NCBI RefSeq assembly: GCF_004216775.1
Contig: NZ_SGXF01000001.1
Location: forward strand, 1,166,828 to 1,230,827
Length of the DNA: 64,000 nucleotides
Direction: 5' to 3'
From: Cuneatibacter caecimuris
GTDB lineage: Bacteria > Bacillota > Clostridia > Lachnospirales > Lachnospiraceae
The notes under the pieces were generated by a model that saw only the letters and a list, made by a program, of their open reading frames with translations, was not told the DNA's origin and did no database searches. Below are positions 44,636 through 54,102 of this stretch, in pieces. Every line of letters begins with the position of its first letter. The first letter of the stretch is position 1. The position numbers and the translations under genes are program-made.

Positions 44636-45943
44636 TTATACGCCTAAACGTCTTTGCAATTCTTGCTGTATTTCAAAAGAATTAAGCTTTCTTTTTCCTC
44701 CATCAGTCTTTATGTAAATTTCATTTTTTGAAGTAGAGAAAAGAAAATTTGAAGCAACTGATTCAACTGATATTTCCACTACATACAAATCCTTAATTAT
44801 TTCATTGTTGGAAACCACTTTTTCAAAAGTAATTTGTATACTTTCTGTACTAACATATGGCTTCATTTGGCCTATTTTTTCAGAAATTTTTCTATCAATT
44901 ATATCTCTATCCTTTTTAAAAAGTCTTACTCCTTTTACAATACCATCATCGGTAATTCCCCACTTAATGATCCCTATTCCTGCTACCTTACTATTAAGGA
45001 ATGCATTGATATATATTTCGGCATTATCAATAATCGAATTACAGGGATTATTTCCTTTTATTTCTTTAAATTCAACATTTCTTTTTTCTACCTCTTCTAT
45101 TTCTTTTCCCAGCTCATATTTAATAATAGGTTTATTATCATATTTTATTTTTTTATCTTTTATACGATTAGTAAACAATTTCAAATCTTCATTGAAAACT
45201 CTTTTATAATCAAAATCTAATCTTTCATACCTTCCTATGTATTTTCTTTGTGTGTCTAAATGAATTGTGTTGATGTCTTTATGTAGGTTTTTTCTTGGAT
45301 TTGAGGTCAAAATAAACTGAATCCCCCTCATCTCTCTCATTACATATATAAGTTGATCAGTAATATAATTATCTAACATACCAAAAGGTTCATCTATTAA
45401 TAAAACACTGTTTATAGGTGTGTTAGACAAAATATTTAATATACGATAATATGTTTGGATACCTCCTGACATCAAATTATAAGATTTACTATTTGAATCC
45501 AGAGAATCTGCTTTGTATTTATTTTCTATCCCCATTCTATCTAATAATTCATTAGAATTTTCAATCATTTCTTTATCAAGTCTATACTTGCGTTCGATAA
45601 ATTCACCACTTACCAAATAAATCATTTGTCGGTTAACTGACAATAACTTTTTCATTTCATCAAATGACTTAACTATTATTTCAGGACAATTATTTCTGTA
45701 TCGCTTAACTAAACGTATATGTGTATTCCCGTCTGCAATCTCCAGATTTATTGTTGCTTCTTTTTCTTCACAATGATAATTCAAAATCTCGTTATCTTGT
45801 AAAATAGAATATAGCAATGCAAGAACTGTTGTTTTTCCACATCCATTTGGCCCCTGTATAATATTTATTTTATCTCTGCAAAATTCCATCTCCGCTTTGT
45901 GAAAAACACCTAATTCTGTTATGCTCAAATTTTCAATAAACAT
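44636..45943 (-). CDS. ABC-type ATPase fused to a Schlafen-like AlbA_2 domain
   Basis: A 435-residue fusion. Residues 1-235 are an ABC/SMC-like ATPase: Walker A GPNGCGKTT (31-39), signature LMSGGIQTYY (about 166), Walker B SVLLIDEPFGMLD (about 187). The C-terminal part (about 290-430) matches AlbA_2/Schlafen: NVEFKEIKGNNP, AFLNSKVAGIGIIKWGITDDG and the final beta-rich segment. AlbA_2 domains bind or cut RNA in related proteins. The combination suggests an ATP-gated nuclease sensor, in the spirit of PrrC or other single-gene defence ATPases (inference). It stands alone, with gaps on both sides. Confidence 0.8.
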   Translation of the reverse strand: MFIENLSITELGVFHKAEMEFCRDKINIIQGPNGCGKTTVLALLYSILQDNEILNYHCEEKEATINLEIADGNTHIRLVKRYRNNCPEIIVKSFDEMKKLLSVNRQMIYLVSGEFIERKYRLDKEMIENSNELLDRMGIENKYKADSLDSNSKSYNLMSGGIQTYYRILNILSNTPINSVLLIDEPFGMLDNYITDQLIYVMREMRGIQFILTSNPRKNLHKDINTIHLDTQRKYIGRYERLDFDYKRVFNEDLKLFTNRIKDKKIKYDNKPIIKYELGKEIEEVEKRNVEFKEIKGNNPCNSIIDNAEIYINAFLNSKVAGIGIIKWGITDDGIVKGVRLFKKDRDIIDRKISEKIGQMKPYVSTESIQITFEKVVSNNEIIKDLYVVEISVESVASNFLFSTSKNEIYIKTDGGKRKLNSFEIQQELQRRLGV

Positions 45944-46319
45944 TTTTTTCCATCTTTCTCTTACATTATGGCAGACTACCGCATCACTGGAAAGAAAGTA
46001 AAGTCTAACAGGTCCTTTCCATTTTAAGTTAATTTAATACCAATATTTTCAACACATAAGCGGGCGCTAGATTCTTTCCAATCTTAGTCGGTTTGATAAT
46101 AACATTCATTTAACAACAGCTTTTTAGTCAAGAAAAAAAATAACCTAAAGGCTTTTCTATGGTTAAATTCAAAATCATAGGAGGGCCTTTTATTATGATA
46201 ATACAAAAGGAACCAGTTCACGGAGTAGAAATGACCCAAGGAAAAAGTAACATCGTAAGCGCTCAATAACAGAGTGCCTTACGTCGAGATAAGATTCGTG
46301 GTATATGGTAAATTAAACA
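45944..46319. other. Intergenic stretch with a 24-codon plus-strand frame
   Basis: Between the ATPase-Schlafen gene and the Nudix gene. A plus-strand frame 46195-46269 starts MIIQKEPVHGVEMTQG behind a perfect AGGAGG site but ends after 24 residues; it may be the stump of a lost gene. The rest is AT-rich and featureless. Confidence 0.35.
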
Positions 46320-46736
46320 CTATAATTTCTGCAAATCAGCTAACTGACTTTCAATTTTATCTATAAGAGTTCTATCAGCCGGAAGCCAATCAATAGTATC
46401 TAATTCATCTTTTTTTAACCATCTTGCAGTCTCTGCTTCCTTAAGTATAATCTCGCCATCAGTCACAATGCACCAGAAGCAATCCATACTTAAATGGAAG
46501 TTCGGGTAATCGTACTCAATAGTATCTATCAATTCACCAATTTCAATTTTAATATCCAGTTCCTCTTTAATTTCTCTTACAAGGGCTTCATGTAAAGTTT
46601 CGCCAAATTCTAGTTTCCCGCCAGGGAATTCCCACTGGCCCTTAAAGTCGCCATAGCCTCTAGCTGTGGCAAATATTTTAGTTGTATTTTCAAAAGAATC
46701 ACAGATAACTGCAGCCACTACTTTTACTGTTTTCAT
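46320..46736 (-). CDS. Nudix hydrolase (MutT-like)
   Basis: A 138-residue single-domain protein with a complete Nudix box, from GGKLEFGETLHEALV through REIKEELDI. The short N-terminal strand VVAAVICDS and the end LKKDELDTIDWLPAD are like MutT/CTP pyrophosphohydrolase types. It would hydrolyse a nucleoside diphosphate derivative, perhaps a damaged or modified dNTP. It starts 4 nt after the SRA-like gene, with GAGG nine bases upstream, so the two are a tight pair; removal of a modified nucleotide is a plausible shared theme (inference). Confidence 0.92.
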   Translation of the reverse strand: MKTVKVVAAVICDSFENTTKIFATARGYGDFKGQWEFPGGKLEFGETLHEALVREIKEELDIKIEIGELIDTIEYDYPNFHLSMDCFWCIVTDGEIILKEAETARWLKKDELDTIDWLPADRTLIDKIESQLADLQKL

Positions 46737-46740
46737 ATGC

Positions 46741-47574
46741 TTAATCCTCTGTTGGCTGCTTTCTTAATCTAAATTTATACTCTTTACGAACTATACCAGC
46801 TTCGTCTTTATCATCGTCATACGTATAGTCTACCAATTTGAACACGCCTTGATAGTAATATTCCCGAGGTGAGAACTTAACAAATAAGTGTATTTGTTTT
46901 CTGTCCCTTTCCGCATCAACGATAGCTTTATTACCAAGTGTCATTTGCTGGTCGCCAGTCTTACCTTCCCCAGAATAGATGTAATCTCCATCAGGGGTCC
47001 AGTGATCATGATATACAAAACCCATTTTCTTTTTATCCACTGATGAAATAAGAACCACTGTTGATGAAGTTCTATTTATTCCCCTACTAAAACCTGCAAT
47101 CTTAATACCAAATTGATCTTCAACCTGCTGATATGTGAGAATAGGCTGTTTTGCCAAATGCTGAACATTATAGTCCAGTCCAAACCCATCTTCAATATTG
47201 CGTTTTATTTTTTTTGTAGGAGCAACTTGCTTCTTTGCTACACGGCATCCCTCTTCAACTTTTTGAGCTGCTTCTACTGCTTGACGTTGCTCCTCAGCAG
47301 CTTGCCTAGCCTTAGATATATCAGCCATGATAGCAGACTGTATAGTGGGATCTTCTGCCACAATATAATTTTCGAAGACATCAGGAAAGATAAATTTTGA
47401 TTCTTTTGCAGCAAACTCTATAGTCAAATAGCGGCCTGATACCTCCTTCACAATTCCTTCGCCAAAGGCCTTATGCTTTACTTTTAAATTCAATAATTGC
47501 CTTTGTAGAAGTTCTTCTTGTATATCCATACAAACCGCCCTCCATTCATCTTCAGACTGAATTTTTCGTGTCAT
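46741..47574 (-). CDS. SRA-like modified-base-binding domain protein
   Basis: A 277-residue protein. Residues 27-75 form a small beta-rich domain (KVKHKAFGEGIVKEVSGRYL). A basic, Gln/Ala-rich coiled stretch (about 85-125) follows. The C-terminal half contains GFSRGINRTSS, then DYIYSGEGKTGDQQMTLGNKA and YYYQGVFKLVDY, which resemble SRA/YDG-type domains of ScoMcrA-like restriction proteins that read modified cytosine or phosphorothioate DNA. No nuclease motif is seen. It may guide another effector to modified phage DNA. The Nudix gene follows by 4 nt. Confidence 0.65.
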   Translation of the reverse strand: MTRKIQSEDEWRAVCMDIQEELLQRQLLNLKVKHKAFGEGIVKEVSGRYLTIEFAAKESKFIFPDVFENYIVAEDPTIQSAIMADISKARQAAEEQRQAVEAAQKVEEGCRVAKKQVAPTKKIKRNIEDGFGLDYNVQHLAKQPILTYQQVEDQFGIKIAGFSRGINRTSSTVVLISSVDKKKMGFVYHDHWTPDGDYIYSGEGKTGDQQMTLGNKAIVDAERDRKQIHLFVKFSPREYYYQGVFKLVDYTYDDDKDEAGIVRKEYKFRLRKQPTED

Positions 47575-47630
47575 CTATATTTTTTATCTCTTATCAGCCT
47601 CTTTTAGCGTTGACTGATTTCCCACATACA

Positions 47631-49841
47631 TCATTTGTCCTCTGCACCTTTCTGTGGACTTGCCTTTGATTGCTGATAGGATAAAATGCCTCTCATGATT
47701 CCATAGAAATCATCATATCCAAGATTCCAATCATAAACCCCATCTATTATAGGTTGCAAATGAAGTTGCTTCACTTTTTCTTTCCTAACTGAAACCGCCT
47801 TTCGCTGAATAGTCTTCCAATCACAACCTCCACATCGAAGCTGCTCTTTCAATGACGAATCTGCAACCACAAGCACGGTATTATCATCAATTACCCGAAA
47901 GTTCTCCTGCACCTCCGGAAAGCGCATAGAAATCTCTGCTTGCAATAAAAATTTGGCATCATCAGACACCGTTTGGCGCCGCAGTTCATCTCTTATAGAT
48001 ATTGTACCAAGCTCCGGTGAAATTGAATCCCCTTTATAGAAATAATGCTTCAAAACATACGCCGATTCTTTTATCCCTTTGTTATATGTTAGCATTGCGT
48101 CTTTCTGCATCTCAAAAGACCAAATTACCGCATCATCATCGAAGCCATTGCGATTAACACGTCCGGCTGTCTGCAACAGAGACAACAAAGATGCAATCTC
48201 ACGAAAGCCCGTTTTGAACGAGAAATCAACACCGGCTTCCACGCAGGAAGTTGCCACCAATGTCCAATCTGTATCGTCTTTATCTTCCAAGCGGTTCTTC
48301 ACATCCTGTATCGTTTTATCTCTCTGTTCCGCAGCAAGCGCTGTTGACAAGTGCATAACCCTGCAGTCATGTCTATCACCATAATATCTCCTCATATCCT
48401 CAGCAATTACCGCAGCACTCTGCACGGTATTCATAATTACCAGACGCGGCCCTGGAACAGAAGCAACCCATTTCACCAACTGCTCTCTATTAAGTGGTTC
48501 CGGCTTGCATAAAAATTTAATTCGGTTCGTTTCATATTTCATCAATCTATTTCTCAACTCAATATTAACAATCTGCGGAACCGTTCTCTGCGTTTCAGAT
48601 AATTCCTCTAATTTCCAAAATTCCACCAGCGAACCAGATGCAAGAATCCAATGGCAGCTCCATTCATCTGCAAGCACTTGCATCCAATGCCATGCTGTTG
48701 GCAGCAGTTTCACCGGCAAAGCTGCATGTGCTTCATCCACAAATATCACACTGCCCGGAAGTTCATGTAATCTACGAAGCGTAGCAGGCATGCAGGATGC
48801 CATCGTTTCAAAAAAGGCAACCGCTGTTGTCACAACAATTGGCGCTTTCCATTGTGCTGTGAGCGCACGGGCTTCCTCGCTTTCAAAATCTGCACGATGA
48901 TGTAATTCGGCAACCACATCTTCTGGTTTTTCACCTGGCAGGAGAAGTGCCTCGCGGTATACTTCTACAGACTGCCTGATAATATTTGTAAATGGAAGGA
49001 CCACAAAAATTCGGCGGGATTTACGTAAAATTGCCTGCTGAAGTGCATATGCCATCAGTGCTGTCGTTTTTGCCGAACCAACTGGACTGTTACAGGCTAC
49101 AATATTCTCTTCGATGGCAGAATCTCTGCAAACCTGATACATTTCTGTCCGCAGCTTGCTCCTCTCGCTTTTATCCCTCAATCCACGTACATATTTATCA
49201 AGTCTCTCCAGACGTTCCTTCGCTCTCAGCTTTGGAATAGATACATCCTGTTCCTGCGGGAATTTCCCATAATGTCTCGCTGTATCCGTATGATCTGCAT
49301 CAACCAGGCAAGATAACATAATACGAAAAAAGACGCCTTTGTCTCCGCTCGCACTGTTAACGCAAAATGCTGAGACTTCGCTTCTCATCAGATTTTTATG
49401 CAACGCAACCAGATTATCTATTTCCGCATTAACCTTATCGCGCGTCTCCTTGTTCTGATCACGAAAACAATTTTTTTGTCTCTGTCCCTCCAGTTCAATG
49501 TCCGGCAATCCACTATGATGAGCGCTGACCGCCATCTGGGAGTAGTAAGAATTTTCCTGGATTTGTTTAAGGAACGTCACTCCGGCATCCTGGTGATGGA
49601 GCGGCAGGCTTACGTGACTGTCCTTTTGATGCAGTATCTCTTGATTTTCTTTATATAATTTTCCCATATCATGTACAGGTGATGCCATATCAACTGATGC
49701 ATTCAGCATCTCACCATCAAGGACCGCATATCTGGCTGCTTCCTTCGCATTATGGCAGGCATCACGCTGTACATTTTCTACGTGCTCTTGATACGATTGC
49801 TCAGGATACCCATCCCGCGCACTGTGGGCTAAGTATATCAT
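47631..49841 (-). CDS. cas3: Cas3-like helicase-nuclease of a second I-C-like module
   Basis: A protein of about 736 residues. N-terminal HD domain: MIYLAHSARDG, SPVHDMGKLY and later HHSG. Helicase: Walker A SPVGSAKTT (Ala where Gly is usual), DEAH box VIFVDEAHAALP, motif III WILASGS, and QTAGRVNRNG. ATG 49841 overlaps the cas7 stop codon as ATGA. Unlike the type I-C operon to the left, cas3 here comes last rather than first. The altered Walker A keeps the essential Lys-Thr, so activity is not excluded. Confidence 0.9.
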   Translation of the reverse strand: MIYLAHSARDGYPEQSYQEHVENVQRDACHNAKEAARYAVLDGEMLNASVDMASPVHDMGKLYKENQEILHQKDSHVSLPLHHQDAGVTFLKQIQENSYYSQMAVSAHHSGLPDIELEGQRQKNCFRDQNKETRDKVNAEIDNLVALHKNLMRSEVSAFCVNSASGDKGVFFRIMLSCLVDADHTDTARHYGKFPQEQDVSIPKLRAKERLERLDKYVRGLRDKSERSKLRTEMYQVCRDSAIEENIVACNSPVGSAKTTALMAYALQQAILRKSRRIFVVLPFTNIIRQSVEVYREALLLPGEKPEDVVAELHHRADFESEEARALTAQWKAPIVVTTAVAFFETMASCMPATLRRLHELPGSVIFVDEAHAALPVKLLPTAWHWMQVLADEWSCHWILASGSLVEFWKLEELSETQRTVPQIVNIELRNRLMKYETNRIKFLCKPEPLNREQLVKWVASVPGPRLVIMNTVQSAAVIAEDMRRYYGDRHDCRVMHLSTALAAEQRDKTIQDVKNRLEDKDDTDWTLVATSCVEAGVDFSFKTGFREIASLLSLLQTAGRVNRNGFDDDAVIWSFEMQKDAMLTYNKGIKESAYVLKHYFYKGDSISPELGTISIRDELRRQTVSDDAKFLLQAEISMRFPEVQENFRVIDDNTVLVVADSSLKEQLRCGGCDWKTIQRKAVSVRKEKVKQLHLQPIIDGVYDWNLGYDDFYGIMRGILSYQQSKASPQKGAEDK

Positions 49842-50731
49842 CGGCAATTAACCAAATCCACACAACTCTCAACACATTGCCGTAACTCCTCCGGTAAACC
49901 ATTCTTATCCTGGTAATCTTTCCAATCACTAGAAGGTTCCCCCGCATTTCCAATACGCTCTGGTGTCAGCGCCTCCAAAAGCAAATAATCCGGACAACTT
50001 CCAAGCACATTTTTATGTTCTATGTACCAGACATGACGCAAGCGAACATCTGGTCGGATTGCTGAACGATTCATATCATACGCATAAGGCATCAACTGCT
50101 TCATCAATTCAATATCATCCACAGTACAGCCACTCTTATGTGCATAGTTTGGATTCACAAAAAACGGCATACAATAAACACCATGCTCTACTACGCGGTA
50201 CGCCATAGGCGCCATGCCCGCATTTTTTCCTTCCTGTACTCCTGCTTTATTTGTATTTGTCTGACGAATAATGTTGATCGGCGAAATGGAAATTCCCATC
50301 CCGATTTGAACAACTCCTGTTTTGATGTACCCCTTATTGCCACCTTCTTCCAAAAACGTATTTCCAAAAACCCGCGCATCCCAATATTTTTTTACAAATT
50401 TGCTGCTAAGGAATGCATCCTGGTCAAATTTTTTAATATCACCACTTAATTCCATTTCCTTTTGAATTGCTTTGCGGTCGCGTCCGCGTGATTCCAGAAT
50501 GCAATATTCCTCCGGATGTTCACTAAACTTTTCCGGCAGACTTTGAAAAACAGGAGATTTATGATCTTCCACCAAATCACGCAGCTTTCTCTTAAAAGAA
50601 ACCGGAGATATCTCTCCCAGTCCGTTTGGGCGCTGACGAGGATCCGCTTCACGATCCGGATCTCCGTTTGGATTCGAATTCACTACTTCAATCACCAACA
50701 GACCTGTTGCACGTCTCATTTCTCTACTCAT
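49838..50731 (-). CDS. cas7: Cas7 (Csd2-like) of the second I-C-like module
   Basis: A 297-residue Cas7c homologue: LLVIEVVNSNPNGDP, ISPVSFKRKLRD, WDARVFGNTF and GVVQIGMGISISP. It is clearly divergent from the Cas7 at 34421 but has the same motif order. It would form the crRNA backbone of a separate Cascade. AGGAGG lies eight bases before the ATG; the stop overlaps cas3 by 4 nt. Confidence 0.92.
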   Translation of the reverse strand: MSREMRRATGLLVIEVVNSNPNGDPDREADPRQRPNGLGEISPVSFKRKLRDLVEDHKSPVFQSLPEKFSEHPEEYCILESRGRDRKAIQKEMELSGDIKKFDQDAFLSSKFVKKYWDARVFGNTFLEEGGNKGYIKTGVVQIGMGISISPINIIRQTNTNKAGVQEGKNAGMAPMAYRVVEHGVYCMPFFVNPNYAHKSGCTVDDIELMKQLMPYAYDMNRSAIRPDVRLRHVWYIEHKNVLGSCPDYLLLEALTPERIGNAGEPSSDWKDYQDKNGLPEELRQCVESCVDLVNCR

Positions 50732-50762
50732 TGATATTACCTCCTATATTTTCGTATATTCA

Positions 50763-52829
50763 TTAATTTACTTTTTCTTTTTTCGGTAAGGCTGCCAGAT
50801 ACCCAATAAACATCTGTGCTTTTTCATAATCGTTAAAACGTTGTTTATCCTTCAAAACGGAAAGAAGCGCACCCGCTATCTGTTCGTACACATACAGCAA
50901 ATATCCAGCAGATGGCCCAAAATATTTCGCCTCTTCATCCTGACGGTTTTTCAATTTTCTTATAATGCAGGCTTCCCTATTTGCTTTTGCCCAGGTAATA
51001 TAAGGAATCATACGAGTTGCCAACTGAGCAAGTGTCTGTGCTGGCAGCTCCGACGCAGCCACATACATACTGCTCCCCACAAGTTGAGGCGGAATCTGTC
51101 CATCTCTCACCTCGTAGCAATACAGCTCATGCAGACTATCCGACACCTTCAATATCTGCCCTAATAAATATGGATATTCATTCATATAGTCCTCTTTTCT
51201 GCTCCCAAGCCAATATAATATCATTCCAATCATCACCAATGCGTCCTGTAATTTAGGAATGAATGCATTGGCAGCGTTATACTGTATTACTGAATTAAGA
51301 ATCCCTCCTGCATATAGCGCCATATTTGTACAGTGCTCTATCATAAAATGCAAATCTTTTTCCAATACCGGTTTCGGAACCCCAAACAAAAGTTCCATGC
51401 CATGATAAACCGGAACAGGCTTAAATTTATCTGTGGCCTGTGTTCCGTCCTGCTTCCAGCTTCGATTCAAAATATCGGCAACTCCGAGCGGAAACGGTGT
51501 CCATAGAAACCGGATTGAAAATTCTGGCAGATTTTTTGAAGCTCTTTGCCATTCGGTACTGTTCTGAACAATATCATCCACAGCCGCACAGTGTGTATAA
51601 ATAACTTTCGTTCGCGCCTTATCCAATTTGCGAAGAATAAATATTTGAATATTTTCCGGATAATTTTCCGGATCCACTGTCTTTGTTTTTGTCAAATACT
51701 CAGAAAACGCCTTTGCTTCTGATTCAAACCGGCTTTTTTGCTCCCCTTTATCAGTTACTTTAAAGAAAGCAGTGAAGCTAGGCAGATTTTCTATCAGATG
51801 TGATGGGTAGGCAAATAAAATTTCATTTTTATCCGTATTCACCCAAGTTTTGTTCTTCATTTTCGCACTGGAAAGCCAGGTCAATGCAGCCTGTATGCCG
51901 GACCGCACTTCCGGTGCAATCGGATACGTCGCATTTTCAAAACGGCCATAGCGGCTTTGACAAGGCTGTCCTTTAAACATGGTTCTCAGACTTACCTCAA
52001 ATCCACCAGCCAGTTTCACTGTCGGCATCGGTTCCTCCAACGGTGCAAACATGACACCAAAGGCATCCTGCTCATTAGCTTTGGCTCTTCCTTTCTCTGT
52101 GGCATCTGCTTTCAACAATGCATAATTTAAGCCTTTGGTAAATTCTTTTGTAGCAGATGACACGCCATCATCTTCTAATTCATTACAATCCAAAATGACT
52201 GACAGGCTTCCATAATCGTCTTCCGGACTTTTTTCCCCCTTGCCAATATAGAATAGAATTTGCAGGGCAAGTACAATATCCTCTTTCTCTCGCCTTTCAA
52301 GTGCATCAAATGCGACCCGTTCAAGTTCTGCATGAAGAGCCTCTGGCTCGACAAACGGACGCGCCGCCCGGATCAGGTGAAGCGCCGGCTCATAAACAGC
52401 TTCTCCCTGTAGCATCTGTTGCAGTTTTTCTGGAATTTTTTGCATGCTGTTTTTATATTTCCTTGAGAATTTGGCACCCCAGTTACTGCAATCGCACCAT
52501 TTCTTTATCTGCTGAATATCTATCTCGTTACTATCAGCTTTCAATAATTGTGATATTTTCTGTGCCCGCTCCGCATCTGTTATACGATATAACGGTGCCA
52601 GGTTCATCGCAGGAAATGTACCCTGGTTATTCCCATACTTTCTCAGTTCATGTCCCAAATCTGCATTCACACTATCCAGACGGGAAACTTTATCTCCAAG
52701 AAGAACAATACGGACACACGGCGCGTTTTCCTTAATATTGGGAATTAACTTGTATTCCCGGTGCCATTGTTCGCCAACAATAGCCATCTTTGACAATGTG
52801 GTGGAGAGCTGATATAGTTCGTTAATCAT
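50763..52829 (-). CDS. cas8c: Cas8 (Csd1-like) large subunit of the second I-C-like module
   Basis: A 688-residue protein placed between cas5 and cas7, where Cas8c belongs. It starts MINELYQLSTTLSKMAIVGE; the C-terminal EYPYLLGQILKVSDSLHELY and VGSSMYVAASELP resemble Csd1 C-termini. Overall it is divergent from the Cas8c at 35262, so this module may be an I-C variant. Its ATG overlaps the cas5 stop codon (ATGA). An internal small-subunit start in the last 150 codons is possible but not evident. Confidence 0.82.
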   Translation of the reverse strand: MINELYQLSTTLSKMAIVGEQWHREYKLIPNIKENAPCVRIVLLGDKVSRLDSVNADLGHELRKYGNNQGTFPAMNLAPLYRITDAERAQKISQLLKADSNEIDIQQIKKWCDCSNWGAKFSRKYKNSMQKIPEKLQQMLQGEAVYEPALHLIRAARPFVEPEALHAELERVAFDALERREKEDIVLALQILFYIGKGEKSPEDDYGSLSVILDCNELEDDGVSSATKEFTKGLNYALLKADATEKGRAKANEQDAFGVMFAPLEEPMPTVKLAGGFEVSLRTMFKGQPCQSRYGRFENATYPIAPEVRSGIQAALTWLSSAKMKNKTWVNTDKNEILFAYPSHLIENLPSFTAFFKVTDKGEQKSRFESEAKAFSEYLTKTKTVDPENYPENIQIFILRKLDKARTKVIYTHCAAVDDIVQNSTEWQRASKNLPEFSIRFLWTPFPLGVADILNRSWKQDGTQATDKFKPVPVYHGMELLFGVPKPVLEKDLHFMIEHCTNMALYAGGILNSVIQYNAANAFIPKLQDALVMIGMILYWLGSRKEDYMNEYPYLLGQILKVSDSLHELYCYEVRDGQIPPQLVGSSMYVAASELPAQTLAQLATRMIPYITWAKANREACIIRKLKNRQDEEAKYFGPSAGYLLYVYEQIAGALLSVLKDKQRFNDYEKAQMFIGYLAALPKKEKVN

Positions 52830-53497
52830 AAATCAACTCCTCCCTTCACCGGATAAATCAAAGTCCCCTGATGAATCACCACATCCGTATCATAGACTGC
52901 ATGATATTCTGTCTGATACCCCGGAGAAAACACCTGCCGCAGCATGGATGGGATGATAATATCCGGTTGTTCCGTGCAAACCTCTGTTTCATCTCTAAAC
53001 GCACCAAAATACGAAGGCGTGAACTCCCGCCAACCAAGGCAGAGGCTTGCGTAGGACTGCCCCCTCTTCAGGCGGCGATTAAATATATCCTGATATGCAT
53101 GCCCTGGCGCCGTCGTACGCTTGTCCCATGCCAATGCCCTTGAAGTCAACTTGTCCTTTTTGAAATTTGGTGCTGCCACCGCGTAAAGTCGATAGCACAC
53201 ATCTGTCAATACCGTAGCGTACAACTGATAATTATTCCCCCCCGCTATAGCGCTGCTGCTACGCAGCGGACCACCATAATTAGTCACATAACTATGCCAC
53301 TGGACAGGCTTGCATAGTTCCACTTTCGTGGGAATAATTTCAATGGCCGGTCCCCATAAAACAGATTCAAACAATGCCTTGACAGCGGAATATGTTGGTG
53401 CGGCATAGCTGACCGGCGAGTCGCCGCTGTCTGGTCTTACCCAAATCGCTGTCTGACCGGCAATCTCCATTTGAATCGGATAACTGTAAGTCACCAT
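52826..53497 (-). CDS. cas5: Cas5 (Cas5c-like) of the second I-C-like module
   Basis: A protein of about 223 residues. Key segments are SYPIQMEIAGQTAIW, APTYSAVKALFESVLWGP and YQLYATVLTDVCYRLYA, the usual Cas5c pattern of N-terminal RAMP strand followed by the TYSA helix. It should cut and cap crRNA in the absence of Cas6. ATG 53497 follows GGAGG; an ATG 15 bases earlier contains that site and is rejected. First gene of the cas5-cas8-cas7-cas3 module; no array lies beside it. Confidence 0.9.
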   Translation of the reverse strand: MVTYSYPIQMEIAGQTAIWVRPDSGDSPVSYAAPTYSAVKALFESVLWGPAIEIIPTKVELCKPVQWHSYVTNYGGPLRSSSAIAGGNNYQLYATVLTDVCYRLYAVAAPNFKKDKLTSRALAWDKRTTAPGHAYQDIFNRRLKRGQSYASLCLGWREFTPSYFGAFRDETEVCTEQPDIIIPSMLRQVFSPGYQTEYHAVYDTDVVIHQGTLIYPVKGGVDL

Positions 53498-53697
53498 ATT
53501 TTTTCCTCCCATCTTTATATAATATACCTATAAATATCTATCAGTCCAGTAAACAACACATGCTCTACCCGTAAACATAAAGACGTCTTTTATATTGTTA
53601 TTTCCGGCATAAACCTCTCCATGCGGTGGACTGATATCTTATACTACATGGCAAAAGATTAACCCCTTCATTTTATTATATATCACTGATTTTGGCT

Positions 53698-53907
53698 CTA
53701 ATTCACGCTAACTTTCAATCCTTGTTCATTCATTTTCCATTCTACTTTAAACTTATGCCTTCTCCCGTCAGTATCTTTATAAGTACACTTATAATAAGAA
53801 CGTTCATAATTAATCAATCTATGAGCAGCTACGCTATCCTCTAATAAATTAATCTTATGATTTCCTTTATATGATTCAAAATTCTCGTAGGTTAAACTAG
53901 CTGGCAT
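53698..53907 (-). CDS. Small hypothetical protein or gene remnant
   Basis: A 69-codon frame beginning MPASLTYENFESYKGNHKIN and ending WKMNEQGLKVSVN. No domain is recognised and the ribosome binding site is weak. It sits between the second cas module and a small membrane-protein gene. It could be the 3' end of a longer lost gene. Confidence 0.35.
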   Translation of the reverse strand: MPASLTYENFESYKGNHKINLLEDSVAAHRLINYERSYYKCTYKDTDGRRHKFKVEWKMNEQGLKVSVN

Positions 53908-54102
53908 TCCCGCATTACAAATATAGATTATTTAAAAAAACGTTTTACCATTTATAATAGTTTTATCTATTATATAGATCAGTACGTCCAATGATTTGAC
54001 AATACGCCCTATATATCTTGAAGTTAACAATATTCCTGTTGGGATCGCCCCCAATATTTTTTAAAACGCACTCAATCGGATTGCAATAAACATAAATTTT
54101 CT

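Noticed and set aside
46084-46266. A 60-codon minus-strand frame in the gap before the Nudix gene
   Set aside because: Low-complexity aromatic composition, no ribosome binding site, and it overlaps a plus-strand frame with a far better site.
47631-53497. Classifying the second cas module as type I-G (former I-U)
   Set aside because: No Cas6-fused Cas5 or Csb-type proteins are seen, and Cas7 and Cas5 carry I-C-type motifs.
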